In this document: one piece after another, positions 49,809-59,390 of the stretch
Layout: each line of letters starts with the position of its first letter
How positions within the stretch are numbered: the first letter of the stretch is position 1
Assembly (NCBI RefSeq): GCF_039526245.1
Contig: NZ_BAAAIV010000001.1
Span: 124,001 to 188,000 of the forward strand
DNA: 64,000 bases
Direction of reading: 5' to 3'
DNA from: Arthrobacter_H rhombi
GTDB lineage: Bacteria; Actinomycetota; Actinomycetes; Actinomycetales; Micrococcaceae
Notes under the pieces: model-generated
What the model was told of the DNA's origin: nothing
Databases searched by the model: none
The model's input: the letters and a program-made list of their open reading frames with translations, nothing else
Program-made: the position numbers and the translations under genes

Positions 49809-51055
49809 GCAAGGAACCATCGGGTGGAAAGCCCTCACTGCTTCAACGCATGAGGCAATCCAACGCCGTCGTCTCCTTCCTCGCGGTGGTCTTGTCACTG
49901 GTGGTGGGCGGCGTCCTGATCGCCGTGACCGATGAGGAAACCGGTGCCGCAGCCGGATACTTCTTCAGCCGGCCTGGAGACATGCTGGCCGCCGCATGGA
50001 ACGCCGCTGGGGGCGCCTATGCCGCGATGTTCCGCGGTGCCATCTTCAACTACCAGGCCACCGGGTTCGGCGAGATGTTCCGCCCCCTGACGGAAACCTT
50101 CACCATGGCTGCTCCGTTGATCACCGCCTCGTTGGGCGTGGCCCTGGCCTTCCGTGCCGGACTGTTCAACATCGGCGCGCAGGGTCAGATCATCATCGGT
50201 GCCGGGCTGGCTGCCTACGTCGGCTTCGCCTGGGACCTGCCCTGGCCGCTGCATATCCTCCTGGTCGTCCTGGCCTCCATGATCGGCGGGGCCTTCTGGG
50301 GCGGCCTGGTGGGTTGGATCAAGGCCAAAACCGGAGCCCATGAGGTCATCCTGACGATCATGCTCAACTATGTGGCCGTATACCTGCTGGCCTACATCCT
50401 CTCCACGCCGCTGATGCAGCGGCCCGGCTCCAGCAACCCGGTCAGCCCGATCGTGCACGACTCGGCGAAGTTCCCGCTGATTTTCGGATCCGACTACCGG
50501 GTCCACCTCGGATTCCTGATCGGGATCCTGGCTACCTGGGGCGTCTGGTGGCTGCTCGAACGCTCCACCATTGGCTTCGAGTTGAAGGCCGTGGGCGCCA
50601 ACCCCGCAGCCGCCCGGACTGCGGGCATCAACACCACTCGCGCCACGGTGATCGCCATGGTCGCCGCCGGCGCCCTGGCCGGACTTGCCGGAGCCTCGCA
50701 GGTCAACGGCACCGAATACTTCGTCACGAATGGGATTGCCGCAAGCATCGGATTTGACGCCATCACCGTGGCCTTGCTGGGCCGGTCCAACCCGCTCGGC
50801 GTCTTCGGCGCAGCCCTGTTGTTCGGGGCCTTCCGCGCCGGCGGCGTCGCCATGCAGTCCCAGACCGGAACGCCGATCGACATCGTCCTCGTCGTCCAGT
50901 CGCTCATCGTCCTGTTCATCGCCGCACCGCCGCTCGTGCGGACGGTCTTCGGTCTCAACGCCCGGCGCAAGCGGACCGAGGCGGCAGTTGAGAACCCCCC
51001 AACACCCGAGAACCAGCCGCCGAGCAGTTCACTGACAGCCGGGAGCTCCCTGTGA
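49805..51055 (+). CDS. Nucleoside ABC importer permease 1
   Basis: A 416-aa permease of the BPD_transp_2 family (NupB/YufP-like) with about nine to ten helices. Hallmarks are ALAFRAGLFNIGAQGQIIIGAG and KAKTGAHEVILTIMLNYVAVYL, with GFELKAVGANPAAARTAGI on the cytoplasmic coupling loop. It starts inside the ATPase stop and is followed by permease 2, whose GTG overlaps its stop. Confidence 0.94.
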   Translation: MSKEPSGGKPSLLQRMRQSNAVVSFLAVVLSLVVGGVLIAVTDEETGAAAGYFFSRPGDMLAAAWNAAGGAYAAMFRGAIFNYQATGFGEMFRPLTETFTMAAPLITASLGVALAFRAGLFNIGAQGQIIIGAGLAAYVGFAWDLPWPLHILLVVLASMIGGAFWGGLVGWIKAKTGAHEVILTIMLNYVAVYLLAYILSTPLMQRPGSSNPVSPIVHDSAKFPLIFGSDYRVHLGFLIGILATWGVWWLLERSTIGFELKAVGANPAAARTAGINTTRATVIAMVAAGALAGLAGASQVNGTEYFVTNGIAASIGFDAITVALLGRSNPLGVFGAALLFGAFRAGGVAMQSQTGTPIDIVLVVQSLIVLFIAAPPLVRTVFGLNARRKRTEAAVENPPTPENQPPSSSLTAGSSL

Positions 51056-52362
51056 ACAACGAATCGTCCTCATCCTCCACCGCCACGGTGGATCGCCCGG
51101 AAGCCTCGGCCGAACCCGTCGTCGTGCGCAAGAGCATCAAACCGGTCCTCGGTTACCTGGGTGGCGCACTGGTCGCCATCATCTTCTTCGCGTTCCTGGC
51201 TCCTTCGGAGACCGCGACGTTCAGGGTGGCCACCGGTGCCGATGCGTTCCAGCTGGCAGCGTTGATCATCCCGGCCCGCGCCGCAGGATGGGTGATCGCC
51301 GTCGTCCTGACGGCCTTGGCCGTGTGGGCAGTCCTCAACCTCAGGGCCTTGCGCGAAAACCCCGCGTGGTTGCCGCTGCTCTTCTCCGCAGTGTTCCTCG
51401 CCGGCTTCCTGATCTGGGTCGTCGGCGCAGCCAACAACCCCAGCATCTCGCTCATCACCTTGCTCAGCGGTTCGCTGGCATTGGCCCTGCCGATGGTCTT
51501 TGGGTCGATGTCCGGCGTCTTGTGCGAACGCTCCGGCGTCGTGAACATCGCCATCGAGGGGCAACTGCTGCTGGGTGCGTTCGCCGCAGCGATCGGTGGT
51601 TCCCTCTCCGGGAGCGTGGTCGTGGCGATGATCAGCGCAGCCATTGGCGGTGTGGTCGTCTCCTCCCTGTTGGCACTGTTCTCGGTCAAGTACCTGGTGA
51701 ACCAGATCATCGTCGGGGTCGTGCTCAACGTCCTGGTGTCTGGCCTGACCGGTTTCTTCTTCGGCACCGTGCTCTCCAACAACAGCGAACTGCTGAACTC
51801 GCCTCCGCGGATGGAGGCGATCGCCATCCCGCTGCTGTCCAAGATCCCCGTACTCGGGCCGCTGCTGTTCAACCAGACGGTCCTGGGCTACATCATGTTC
51901 GTCGTCGTCGCCGTGCTGTGGGTCGGTCTCTACAAGACACGGTGGGGACTGCGCATCCGCGCCGTCGGTGAGCACCCCAAGGCGGCAGACACGGTGGGCA
52001 TCAACGTCAACCGGACGCGGGTGATCAACGTGCTGCTGGGCGGAGCCGTGGCAGGATTGGGCGGCAGTTTCTACACGCTGGTTTCCGTCTCCCAGTTCTC
52101 CCGGGACATGACAGCGGGGACTGGGTTCATTGCCCTGGCTGCCCTGATCTTCGGCCGGTGGAATCCGATCGGCGCCTTCTTCGCATCCTTGCTGTTCGGC
52201 TTTGCCACCAACCTGCAGTACGTTCTGGCCCAGGCGGGCACCGCTGTTCCCAGCCAGTTCATGGCGATGTTGCCCTACATCATCACCATTTTTGCCGTGG
52301 CGGGCCTGGTCGGAAAATCGCGGGCTCCTGCGGCCAGCGGCACCCCCTATGTGAAGGACTGA
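51052..52362 (+). CDS. Nucleoside ABC importer permease 2
   Basis: A 436-aa permease (NupC/YufQ-like). A longer N-terminal part with two to three helices precedes the common core ERSGVVNIAIEGQLLLGAFAAAI and WGLRIRAVGEHPKAADTVGIN. GTG 51052 overlaps the previous stop (GTGA). cdd begins 2 bp after its stop, joining import directly to catabolism. Confidence 0.94.
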   Translation: MNNESSSSSTATVDRPEASAEPVVVRKSIKPVLGYLGGALVAIIFFAFLAPSETATFRVATGADAFQLAALIIPARAAGWVIAVVLTALAVWAVLNLRALRENPAWLPLLFSAVFLAGFLIWVVGAANNPSISLITLLSGSLALALPMVFGSMSGVLCERSGVVNIAIEGQLLLGAFAAAIGGSLSGSVVVAMISAAIGGVVVSSLLALFSVKYLVNQIIVGVVLNVLVSGLTGFFFGTVLSNNSELLNSPPRMEAIAIPLLSKIPVLGPLLFNQTVLGYIMFVVVAVLWVGLYKTRWGLRIRAVGEHPKAADTVGINVNRTRVINVLLGGAVAGLGGSFYTLVSVSQFSRDMTAGTGFIALAALIFGRWNPIGAFFASLLFGFATNLQYVLAQAGTAVPSQFMAMLPYIITIFAVAGLVGKSRAPAASGTPYVKD

Positions 52363-52364
52363 CC

Positions 52365-52784
52365 GTGACGCATCTGATCGGCTCCGACCCCCTCGCCGAC
52401 ACCGACTGGGAACGGCTGCGCACCGCGGCCACCGAGGCGATGTCCCACGCCTACGCCCCGTACTCCAAGTACCCGGTGGGGGCAGCGGCCCTGACCGAGG
52501 ACGGGCGACTGGTCAGCGGCTGCAACGTGGAGAACGCCGCCTACGGCGTGGTTCTTTGCGCTGAATGCACGCTCATCGGTGAGCTGCACATGGGCGGTGG
52601 TGGACGGCTGCGGGCGTTCTACTGCGTGGATGGCAGCGGGAACATCCTCATGCCGTGCGGGCGCTGCCGGCAGCTGCTGCACGAACACCGCAGCCCCGAC
52701 CTGGAACTGATGACCGTCAGCGGGGTCAAGACCATGGAGCAGGTCCTGCCGGACGCGTTCGGTCCGGACAACCTGCTCCGCTAG
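52365..52784 (+). CDS. cdd: Cytidine deaminase
   Basis: A 139-aa homotetrameric-type cytidine deaminase converting (deoxy)cytidine to (deoxy)uridine. AYAPYSKYPVGAAALTEDG is the substrate region. CAECTLIGELHMGG provides the zinc Cys and catalytic Glu, and MPCGRCRQLLHE provides the other two zinc Cys. The GTG start lies 2 bp after the permease gene, within the salvage operon. Confidence 0.96.
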   Translation: MTHLIGSDPLADTDWERLRTAATEAMSHAYAPYSKYPVGAAALTEDGRLVSGCNVENAAYGVVLCAECTLIGELHMGGGGRLRAFYCVDGSGNILMPCGRCRQLLHEHRSPDLELMTVSGVKTMEQVLPDAFGPDNLLR

Positions 52785-52825
52785 CGCTTCACGCCTGCAC
52801 CGCCACCCTCGATGAAAGGCACAGC

Positions 52826-54136
52826 ATGAGCACCGAGAACTTCGACGCCGTCGACATCATCCGCATCAAGCGCGACCGCGGAACGCTCACGCCCGAGCAG
52901 ATCGACTGGACCATCGACGCCTATACCCGCGGGGTCATCGCCGAGGAGCAGATGGCCGCGTTGAACATGGCGATCCTGCTCAACGGGATGGACCGGGCGG
53001 AGATCTCCCGCTGGACGACGGCGATGATCAACTCGGGCGAACGCATGGACTTCTCCGGGCTCCGCACCGCCCAGGGTGCGGTGAAGCCGACGGCCGACAA
53101 GCACTCGACCGGGGGAGTGGGGGACAAGATCACCCTTCCGTTGGCGCCGCTGGTCGCCGTGTTCGGGGTGGCCGTTCCGCAGCTGTCCGGCCGCGGCCTG
53201 GGACATACGGGCGGAACGCTGGACAAGCTCGAGGCCATCCGCGGCTGGCAGGCATCGCTGTCCAACGCCGCCATGATGGAGCAGCTGGCCGACTGCGGTG
53301 CGGTCATCTGTGCCGCCGGTTCCGGACTGGCCCCGGCAGACAAGAAGCTCTACGCGCTGCGCGATGTCACCGGGACCGTGGAGGCCATCCCGTTGATCGC
53401 CTCGTCGATCATGTCCAAGAAGATCGCCGAAGGCACCGGCGCGCTGGTCCTGGACGTGAAGGTCGGCTCCGGTGCCTTCATGAAGGACGAGGCCAACGCC
53501 CGTGAACTCGCCCGCACCATGGTCGGCCTCGGCACCGACGCCGGGGTCAAGACCGTCGCGCTGCTGACCAACATGCAGACACCCCTGGGGTTGACCGCCG
53601 GCAACGCCATCGAGGTCGAGGAATCGGTGGAGGTCCTCGCCGGAGGTGGCCCCGCCGACGTCGTGGAACTGACGGTCAAGCTGGCCCAGGAGATGTTGGC
53701 AGGTGCCGGCATCCATGACGCCGACCCGGCTGCGGCACTGGCCGATGGGCGGGCCATGGACGTCTGGAACCGGATGATCTCGGCCCAGGGCGGCGACCCG
53801 CGGGCGGCGCTTCCCGTGGCCCGCGAATCCGAAACCGTCTATGCGCAGGCCGACGGGGTCCTCACCGAACTCGATGCGCTCAGCGTGGGCGTCGCCGCCT
53901 GGCGGCTCGGAGCCGGCCGCGCCCGGCGCGAGGACCAGGTCCAGGCCGGAGCCGGGGTGCGGATGCATGCCAAACCCGGCGATGCCGTGCGCCGTGGGCA
54001 GCCACTGATGACCCTGCTGACCGACACCCCCGACCGTTTCGGCCGGGCGTTGGATGCCCTGGAAGGGGCCACGACGATCGCCGCGGAAGGCAGCCGCAGC
54101 GCCCAACGGCTGATCCTGGACCGCATCGCCGAATAG
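52826..54136 (+). CDS. deoA: Thymidine phosphorylase (pyrimidine-nucleoside phosphorylase)
   Basis: A 436-aa enzyme splitting thymidine or deoxyuridine to base and deoxyribose-1-phosphate. KPTADKHSTGGVGDKITLPLAPLVA is the phosphate-binding signature, and SGRGLGHTGGTLDKLE is the family PROSITE motif. KVGSGAFMKDEANA follows. The C-terminal domain (about 340-436) has the usual beta-barrel with ARREDQVQAGAGVRMHAKPGD. It starts 41 bp after cdd and probably uses the product of cdd. Confidence 0.96.
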   Translation: MSTENFDAVDIIRIKRDRGTLTPEQIDWTIDAYTRGVIAEEQMAALNMAILLNGMDRAEISRWTTAMINSGERMDFSGLRTAQGAVKPTADKHSTGGVGDKITLPLAPLVAVFGVAVPQLSGRGLGHTGGTLDKLEAIRGWQASLSNAAMMEQLADCGAVICAAGSGLAPADKKLYALRDVTGTVEAIPLIASSIMSKKIAEGTGALVLDVKVGSGAFMKDEANARELARTMVGLGTDAGVKTVALLTNMQTPLGLTAGNAIEVEESVEVLAGGGPADVVELTVKLAQEMLAGAGIHDADPAAALADGRAMDVWNRMISAQGGDPRAALPVARESETVYAQADGVLTELDALSVGVAAWRLGAGRARREDQVQAGAGVRMHAKPGDAVRRGQPLMTLLTDTPDRFGRALDALEGATTIAAEGSRSAQRLILDRIAE

Positions 54137-54155
54137 CCGTGGTGGGGGGTGCGCT

Positions 54156-54191
54156 CAGGGATGACCCCGAGTTGCCCCGGAATCATCCCTG
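54156..54191. promoter_or_regulatory. Inverted repeat between deoA and the DedA gene
   Basis: CAGGGATGA (54156-54164) and TCATCCCTG (54183-54191), perfect 9-nt arms separated by 18 nt. It could be a termination stem after deoA or an operator for the DedA gene. The following 120 bp shows no strong promoter. Confidence 0.4.
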
Positions 54192-54309
54192 GGTGGGACG
54201 GCAAACCGGCTCCCGAGGGGCGAGAATGGAACCATCGTCCCGTTGTCACCGGGCGGAACCACGTCGGCCAGACCCGGCGCGGTGTCATTCCAGCTGAGGA
54301 ACCTTCCCC

Positions 54310-54966
54310 ATGGAGATCATCAACGAGGCCCTCCTCCACGCGTCCACCGCGTGGTGGATCCTGCCCGTTCTCTTCCTGTTCTGCACCATCGACGGGTTGA
54401 TCCCGCTGCTGCCCAGCGAGACCTTGATCGTGGCCCTGGCCAGCGTGGCGGTGGCCTCCGGTATCCCGAACATCTTCCTGCTCGGGCTGGTCGGTGCCGC
54501 CGGGGCGGTCCTGGGCGACCAGATCGCCTACCGGTTCGGCCGGCGGATCGGCATGGAACGGTTCCGGTGGATGCGTGGGGCCCGGGCACGGAAGTCCTTT
54601 GCGTTCGCCCGGCGCGAGCTGGAGCGGCGCGGCGCCCTGCTGATCTTCACGGCCCGCTACATTCCCGTGGGCCGTGTCGCGGTCAACTTCACCGCAGGGG
54701 CCACGAACTTCTCCCTGCGCCGCTTCACCCTGCTGGACGTCATGGGCTGCCTGACCTGGGGCGCCTACTCGGCCACGATCGGCGCGGTCGGCGGCCATTG
54801 GATGAGCGACAACCCGCTGCTGGGCATCGGCCTGTCCATCGGCATCGCCCTGGTCCTGGGCTTCATCGTCGACCGGGTCGTCAACGCGGTGCTGCGCCGG
54901 CTGGGCCGGGACGAACCGGCCATCGAACCCGATCTGGTCCCCGTCCCCGCCGACAGCCAATCCTGA
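54310..54966 (+). CDS. DedA family membrane protein
   Basis: A 218-aa member of the DedA/SNARE-associated (VTT) family with about five to six hydrophobic segments. It has LLPSETLIVALASVAVASG, LGDQIAYRFGRRIG and the re-entrant FTARYIPVGRVAVNFTAGATNFSLRRF with the conserved Arg and Pro. Homologues act as lipid-phosphate flippases or affect membrane potential; the substrate here is unknown. GAGG lies 9-10 nt before the ATG. Its position inside a nucleoside-salvage block has no obvious metabolic reason. Confidence 0.92.
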   Translation: MEIINEALLHASTAWWILPVLFLFCTIDGLIPLLPSETLIVALASVAVASGIPNIFLLGLVGAAGAVLGDQIAYRFGRRIGMERFRWMRGARARKSFAFARRELERRGALLIFTARYIPVGRVAVNFTAGATNFSLRRFTLLDVMGCLTWGAYSATIGAVGGHWMSDNPLLGIGLSIGIALVLGFIVDRVVNAVLRRLGRDEPAIEPDLVPVPADSQS

Positions 54967-55026
54967 TGCGGTGGCCGTCCTTTTCGACGGCAACCCGACG
55001 TGGTTCCGCTGCGCGCGGGCGCCCAG

Positions 55027-55032
55027 TACGCT
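55027..55032 (+). promoter_or_regulatory. -10 box of a possible leaderless promoter for adenosine deaminase
   Basis: TACGCT, 7 nt, GTG at 55040. GGGG immediately before the start could alternatively act as a ribosome site. Confidence 0.4.
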
Positions 55033-55039
55033 GGGGTAC

Positions 55040-56221
55040 GTGACTGAAGAGCTGATCCACACCGCATATGACCCCGACTTCGACTTCCGCAGCCTGCCCA
55101 AGGTATCGCTGCACGACCATCTTGACGGCGGGCTCCGCCCCGCCACCATCATCGAACTTGCCGCCGCTGCCGGGCATGAACTGCCGGCCACCGACCCCGT
55201 GGCGCTGGGGGAGTGGTTCCGCGAATCGGCCGACTCCGGTTCGCTGCCGCGCTACCTCGAGACCTTCGACCACACCATCGCCGTCATGCAGACCCGCGAG
55301 AACCTGGCCCGGGTGGCCCGCGAATTCGTGGAGGACCTCGCCGACGACGGCGTGGTCTACGGCGAAGTCCGCTGGGCACCCGAACAGCACCTCGCCGGTG
55401 GGCTCACCCTGGACGAGGCCGTCGAGGCCGTCCAGGAAGGCCTGGACGCCGGCGTCGACGCCGTGGAGGCCAGCGGCCGGCCCATCCAGGTCGGCCAGCT
55501 GATCACCGCCATGCGCCACGCCGACCGCGGCGTGGAGATCGCCGAGCTCGCCCTGCGCCACCGCGACCGTGGAGCCGTCGGCTTCGACATCGCCGGCGCC
55601 GAGGACGGGTTCCCGGCCTCCCGCATGTCCGAGGCCTTCGACCTGCTGGCCGAGAACTTCTTCCCCGCCACCGTCCACGCGGGCGAGGCAGCCGGGGTCG
55701 AATCCATCGCCGACGCGCTGCTCACCGGCCACGCCCAGCGGCTCGGCCACGGCGTGCGCATCGCCGAGGACATCGAGGTCGAGTTCGGTGGAACCGACGA
55801 CGACGGTTCCGACGTCGGGGAGGACACCGGCTTGGTGACCCTCGGTCCGGTGGCCAACTGGGTCCGCGACCGGGGCATCGCCCTGGAGATCTGTCCGTCA
55901 TCGAACCTGCAGACCGGGGCCACTGCTGCCTTCGGCGAGGGCATCGAATCCCACCCGATCGACCTGCTGTACCAGACGGGCTTCACCGTCACCATCAGCC
56001 CCGACAACCGGCTGATGAGCGGCACGAGCCTCTCGGACGAATTCGAGCTGCTGGTCGAGGCCTTCGACTACGACCTCGATGACCTGCTCGAACTCACGCT
56101 CAATGCCGCCGAGGCAGCGTTCCTGCCCCTCGAGGAGCGCGAGGCGCTGGTGGAGTACATCAACGCAGCGTACGAGGGCCTGGCCGAGGACGACGAGGAC
56201 GCGGACGACGACGAGGCCTGA
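55040..56221 (+). CDS. add: Adenosine deaminase
   Basis: A 393-aa zinc hydrolase deaminating (deoxy)adenosine to inosine. SLHDHLDGGLRP carries two zinc His, VHAGEAAG carries zinc His and the catalytic Glu, LGHGVRIAED carries the catalytic His, and ISPDNRLMSG carries the zinc Asp. It is longer than the ~340-aa family norm because of a Gly/Asp-rich insertion after RIAEDIE and a very acidic tail ending EDDEDADDDEA. I use GTG 55040; a frame extension to 54971 looks non-coding. It completes the salvage block. Confidence 0.95.
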   Translation: MTEELIHTAYDPDFDFRSLPKVSLHDHLDGGLRPATIIELAAAAGHELPATDPVALGEWFRESADSGSLPRYLETFDHTIAVMQTRENLARVAREFVEDLADDGVVYGEVRWAPEQHLAGGLTLDEAVEAVQEGLDAGVDAVEASGRPIQVGQLITAMRHADRGVEIAELALRHRDRGAVGFDIAGAEDGFPASRMSEAFDLLAENFFPATVHAGEAAGVESIADALLTGHAQRLGHGVRIAEDIEVEFGGTDDDGSDVGEDTGLVTLGPVANWVRDRGIALEICPSSNLQTGATAAFGEGIESHPIDLLYQTGFTVTISPDNRLMSGTSLSDEFELLVEAFDYDLDDLLELTLNAAEAAFLPLEEREALVEYINAAYEGLAEDDEDADDDEA

Positions 56222-56228
56222 TCCACCC

Positions 56229-56972
56229 ATGGACCCACGCCGCGACACACCGTCCACCGGCACTCCGGGGGAACCGCAACGCCTCATGGGCCTGATTGCG
56301 GACCTCCGGAGGCACTGCCGGTGGACGGCGGCGTTGACCCACGCCTCGCTGGTGGAGTACCTGGTCGAGGAGTCCTATGAACTGCTCGAGGCCATCGAGA
56401 CGGGGCAGGACGACGACGAACTCCGCGGCGAACTGGCCGACGTGCTCTACCAGCTGGTCCTCCACGCCCAGATCGCCTCCGAGCGGGGCGCCTTCGATTT
56501 CACCGACGTCGCCGCGCACCTCAGCGAGAAGATGATCCGGCGCAACACCCACATCTTCCACCCCGACGGCAGCCTCCGCGGTGAATTCCCCGAGTCCGTC
56601 GAGGAGATCATTGCGTCCTGGGACGCCGCTAAACGCCAAGAAAACCCCGGCCGCACCGACCCGTTTTCCTCGCTGCCCCGCCACCTGCCGGCCCTCGCCC
56701 TGGCCGACAAGGCGCTCGAACGGGCAGCACGCTGGACCGCAGGCCAACACGACGGCACCCCTGCCGCCGCAGCGGCGCCGTCCGTCCCGGCCCCGGTTCC
56801 CGCGGCGGTCCCCGCTCCCGCCACCGAGGACGAACTCGGGCAGCTGCTCTTCGGGATCGTCGCTGCGGCCCATGAGCGCGGACTCGACGCCGAGCGCTCA
56901 CTGCGCACCGCCGTCGTGCAGTACATGACGAGCGCGCCACCAACTTCCCCGCAGGCCCCCGTCACGCGCTAG
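56229..56972 (+). CDS. mazG: MazG-like nucleotide pyrophosphohydrolase, degenerate
   Basis: A 247-aa MazG-family protein. The first domain shows LVEYLVEESYELLEAIETG and ELADVLYQLVLHAQI, the metal-binding E-E-x-x-E and E-x-x-D pattern. The usual GCPWD...QTH lead motif is altered to HCRWTAALTH. After PRHLPALALADKALERAAR, the start of a second domain is replaced by a Pro/Ala linker (about residues 178-196), leaving only DELGQLLFGIVAAAHERGLDAE, where the normal Asp of GDLLF is Gln. Activity may rest on domain one only. It starts 7 bp after add and precedes eno. Confidence 0.85.
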   Translation: MDPRRDTPSTGTPGEPQRLMGLIADLRRHCRWTAALTHASLVEYLVEESYELLEAIETGQDDDELRGELADVLYQLVLHAQIASERGAFDFTDVAAHLSEKMIRRNTHIFHPDGSLRGEFPESVEEIIASWDAAKRQENPGRTDPFSSLPRHLPALALADKALERAARWTAGQHDGTPAAAAAPSVPAPVPAAVPAPATEDELGQLLFGIVAAAHERGLDAERSLRTAVVQYMTSAPPTSPQAPVTR

Positions 56973-56975
56973 GCT
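56970..56975 (+). promoter_or_regulatory. Candidate -10 box for eno
   Basis: TAGGCT, its TAG being the mazG stop codon, giving a leader of about 67 nt before the enolase ATG. Confidence 0.4.
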
Positions 56976-57048
56976 GGGTCGCGAGGCAACGTGCCCGCGT
57001 ATCCACTGACGTGTACGGCCCCCACCCACCGACGAAGGAGTACCTTCC

Positions 57049-58329
<1,281 letters not shown>

Positions 58330-58355
58330 CGCCGCACCGCACCGCGTAAGGTCTT

Positions 58356-58388
58356 GAGGGGAACCGCCGGTCACCGGAGGTTCCCCTC
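58356..58388 (+). terminator. Terminator after eno
   Basis: Outer 10-bp stem GAGGGGAACC (58356-58365) with GGTTCCCCTC (58379-58388) and inner CCGG pairs around TCA, with one mismatch between. Confidence 0.75.
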
Positions 58389-58458
58389 GGGCCGTTACGC
58401 CCCCTCGCGGGTCCCGGCCCGACCCATCCGTCCATCCGAGCAGACCGGCAGGAGCTTC

Positions 58459-59367
58459 ATGGCCACCCGACGCCCCAACATGCCGCGCGTGCGCCCCACG
58501 GGCAGCGGCCCCGCCTCGGAGGACCCCGCAGGGCGCGGCACCGGCTACGCCGGGGAGTCCGGCCGCGGAACCGGCGGCTCGGCCCCCGCAGCGGTGAACC
58601 GCAACAAGGTGGTCCCGCTCGGTGCGGCTCCCGGGTACGACGACGAGGCTGCCGCGGCCCCGCGCGCCCGTCCGGTGCCCCGGAAGACCGGCACGTCCAC
58701 GACCGGCACCGCGAAAACCAGCTCCGCGAAGAGCAACTCCCCAAAGAGCAGCTCTGCGAAGCCGGCCTCCACGTCATCGCGTTCCACCGCAAACGCAGCA
58801 GAAAAGCCGGCTGGCGCCCGTCCGGCCACCCGCCCGGCCGTCAAACGTCCCGGCGAGCGCCCCAGCACCCCGCACGAGAAGCGGCTGCGTGAGCGGGCCG
58901 AGCTCTCCGGGGCCATCCGCTCCGGTGGTGGCTCTGGCCCCGGGCAGCCCGCAGCGCACCAGCAGCCGGCCGGCAATGCAGCACCGGTCCCCGCGCGGGC
59001 ATTCTCCGGACGCATGCTCGCGTTGGCCGTCATCCTGGTGGTGGTCACCGTGCTGCTGCTGCCCAGCGTCGGAACCTACATGAGCCAGCGCAGCGAGATC
59101 GCCCAACTGCAGTCCTCCATTGCGGAGAAGCAGCAGCAACAGGACGATCTCAAGACGCAGATCAGCCGCTGGGACGACCCGGCCTACGTCAAGGCGCAGG
59201 CACGCAACCGCATCAACCTCGTCATGCCGGGGGAGAAGAAGTACATGGTGGTCGGTGCGACCGGCGATGACAGTGCCGTCGGTCCCCAGAGCGTGGGCGA
59301 TGTCCGCACCGATCTGCCCTGGGTGGACTCGCTCTGGGATACCGTTGTCCGCTCGGCCACCGACTGA
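58459..59367 (+). CDS. FtsB/DivIC-type septum formation protein with long disordered N-terminus
   Basis: A 302-aa single-pass membrane protein. The first ~185 residues are low-complexity and basic (Ala/Ser/Pro/Arg/Lys, e.g. AKTSSAKSNSPKSSSAKPAS), with no predicted fold. A transmembrane helix spans about 186-206 (MLALAVILVVVTVLLLPSVG). A short coiled coil (EIAQLQSSIAEKQQQQDDLKTQIS) and WDDPAYVKAQARNRINLVMPGE, the conserved FtsB/DivIC segment, follow. It should join FtsL and FtsQ at the division site. AGGAG lies 4-5 nt before the ATG. The eno-DivIC-DUF501-ppx order is typical of actinobacteria. Confidence 0.92.
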   Translation: MATRRPNMPRVRPTGSGPASEDPAGRGTGYAGESGRGTGGSAPAAVNRNKVVPLGAAPGYDDEAAAAPRARPVPRKTGTSTTGTAKTSSAKSNSPKSSSAKPASTSSRSTANAAEKPAGARPATRPAVKRPGERPSTPHEKRLRERAELSGAIRSGGGSGPGQPAAHQQPAGNAAPVPARAFSGRMLALAVILVVVTVLLLPSVGTYMSQRSEIAQLQSSIAEKQQQQDDLKTQISRWDDPAYVKAQARNRINLVMPGEKKYMVVGATGDDSAVGPQSVGDVRTDLPWVDSLWDTVVRSATD

Positions 59368-59390
59368 TCCGTCTTTTCGAAGGAGTACCC

